Shown here piece after piece: positions 4,747 to 5,103 of a DNA stretch of 5,103 nt (positions are counted from its first letter, which is position 1; the number at the start of each line of letters is the position of its first letter). Made by a program: the position numbers and the translations under genes. The notes beneath the pieces are model-generated. The model made no database searches and had not been told where the DNA came from. It worked only from the letters and a program-made list of their open reading frames with translations. Origin of the DNA: Oscillospiraceae bacterium (GTDB taxonomy: Bacteria; Bacillota; Clostridia; Oscillospirales; UBA929); NCBI GenBank assembly GCA_009777685.1, contig WRLJ01000143.1, positions 1 through 5,103 on the forward strand, given 5' to 3'.

Positions 4747-4891
4747 GGTTCATTAAATAGAATAGAAGGGCGGGGGCCGGGAAAGAGCCGCGCCGCGGTG
4801 TTCCGGCGGTTTTGAAACGCCCGCCGCGCCTTCATCTTCATGCTATGCCGCGCGGGCGGCGGGGGTGCGCGCGGAATTGACGGAAAAGAAC

Positions 4892-4909
4892 GACGGAGGC
4901 ACAGCCGTC
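4892..4909 (-). terminator. Weak possible terminator after the CutA/NIF3-like gene
   Basis: On the - strand GACGG and CCGTC pair over 5 bp around an 8-nt loop, followed by GTTCTTTTCC. The stem is short and the T-tract interrupted. It lies about 40 nt after the stop codon at 4950. The 217 bases between this gene and the next (4733-4949) hold no supported gene; another GC-rich hairpin (4847-4860) lacks a T-tract. Confidence 0.3.
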
Positions 4910-4949
4910 ACGAAAACGGTCGGAGAACCGGCGGCGCATGTCGAAATCT

Positions 4950-5103
4950 TTACGGCGGCGCCAGGAGAGCCAGCACATTGATGACCGGCTCCTCATAGGG
5001 ATGGACCGCCTTGACGGCGTGTACCGTCCGCTCCAGGCTGCCGTCGCGGCAGCAGACCTCGACCTTATACTCCTCCTGCTCGCAAAGGACGCCGATCTCT
5101 CCG
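4950..5103 (-). CDS. CutA/NIF3-like small protein, C-terminal part (partial)
   Basis: Only the last 50 residues are inside the window; the gene continues past the right edge. They begin GEIGVLCEQEEYKVEVCC and include AVHPYEEPVINV, followed by LALLAPP and a stop. GExG...EEY+VE and HPYEEP are the hallmarks of the PII/CutA-like ferredoxin-fold domain found as an insert in NIF3/YqfO proteins and as stand-alone proteins of about 100 residues. Because the protein ends just after HPYEEP, with no second NIF3 half, I infer the stand-alone form. Its biochemical role is unknown; a trimeric ligand- or metal-binding protein is likely from the fold. The paired cysteines after KVEV are not typical, in my recollection, of better-known relatives. 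Confidence 0.8.
   Translation of the reverse strand, partial: GEIGVLCEQEEYKVEVCCRDGSLERTVHAVKAVHPYEEPVINVLALLAPP

Noticed and set aside
4733..4753. Seven-residue N-terminal extension of the cysteine-rich protein from the ATG at 4753
   Set aside because: No Shine-Dalgarno precedes it, whereas AGGAGG sits 8 nt before the next in-frame ATG.
3908..4756. A 282-codon open frame on the + strand opposite the cysteine-rich gene
   Set aside because: It mirrors the - strand gene almost end to end. That gene has a clear Shine-Dalgarno and terminator; the + strand frame has neither and reads as a Val/Asp/Ala/Arg-rich shadow typical of GC-rich DNA.
4754..4949. A small RNA or small gene between the cysteine-rich gene and the CutA/NIF3-like gene
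   Set aside because: The stretch is GC-rich with several short hairpins, but no good promoter with a matching terminator and no short frame with a ribosome binding site.

Overview
This window reads as chromosomal DNA from a GC-rich anaerobic Firmicute, most likely of the Clostridia (Oscillospiraceae/Ruminococcaceae-like). The grounds are strong GGAGG-type ribosome binding sites, sigma-A type promoters, a YtrA-type GntR repressor, a Firmicute-style secreted polysaccharide deacetylase and a cysteine-rich protein of a kind I associate with clostridial genomes. The taxonomic placement is inference; there is no rRNA in the window.

Layout. Positions 1-322 hold no assignable gene. They contain two tandem palindromic repeat units (76-126 and 159-219), then a good promoter (258-286) with a candidate operator overlapping its -10. 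This drives a short GntR-family regulator (323-670, + strand). A bidirectional terminator (709-741) separates it from the convergent rpsB-tsf operon on the - strand: ribosomal protein S2 at 1750-2496 and elongation factor Ts at 757-1689. That operon has an extended -10 promoter (2637-2665), a leader of about 134 nt with a hairpin at its 5' end, and a hairpin between the two genes. Divergent from rpsB is a small + strand gene (2764-3030) that looks like a diverged, shortened relative of the NuoC/EchD (complex I 30 kDa) subunit. Its 3' end overlaps by 8 bp a convergent secreted polysaccharide deacetylase (3023-3769, - strand). Upstream of that lies a monocistronic 279-residue protein with 17 cysteines (3893-4732, - strand), closed by a very strong terminator. 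The window ends in the 3' part of a small CutA/NIF3-like protein (4950-5103, - strand).

The only clear functional unit is rpsB-tsf (translation). The other genes look like single-gene transcription units. No mobile element, CRISPR array, tRNA or rRNA was seen. The points most worth a second look are: a 17-nt exact copy of rpsB coding sequence that fills the gap between the rpsB Shine-Dalgarno and its start codon, with a possible leader structure able to mask it; the orphan NuoC/EchD-like gene that has lost its family signature; the cysteine-rich protein; and the palindromic repeats whose arms differ in sequence but keep their pairing.
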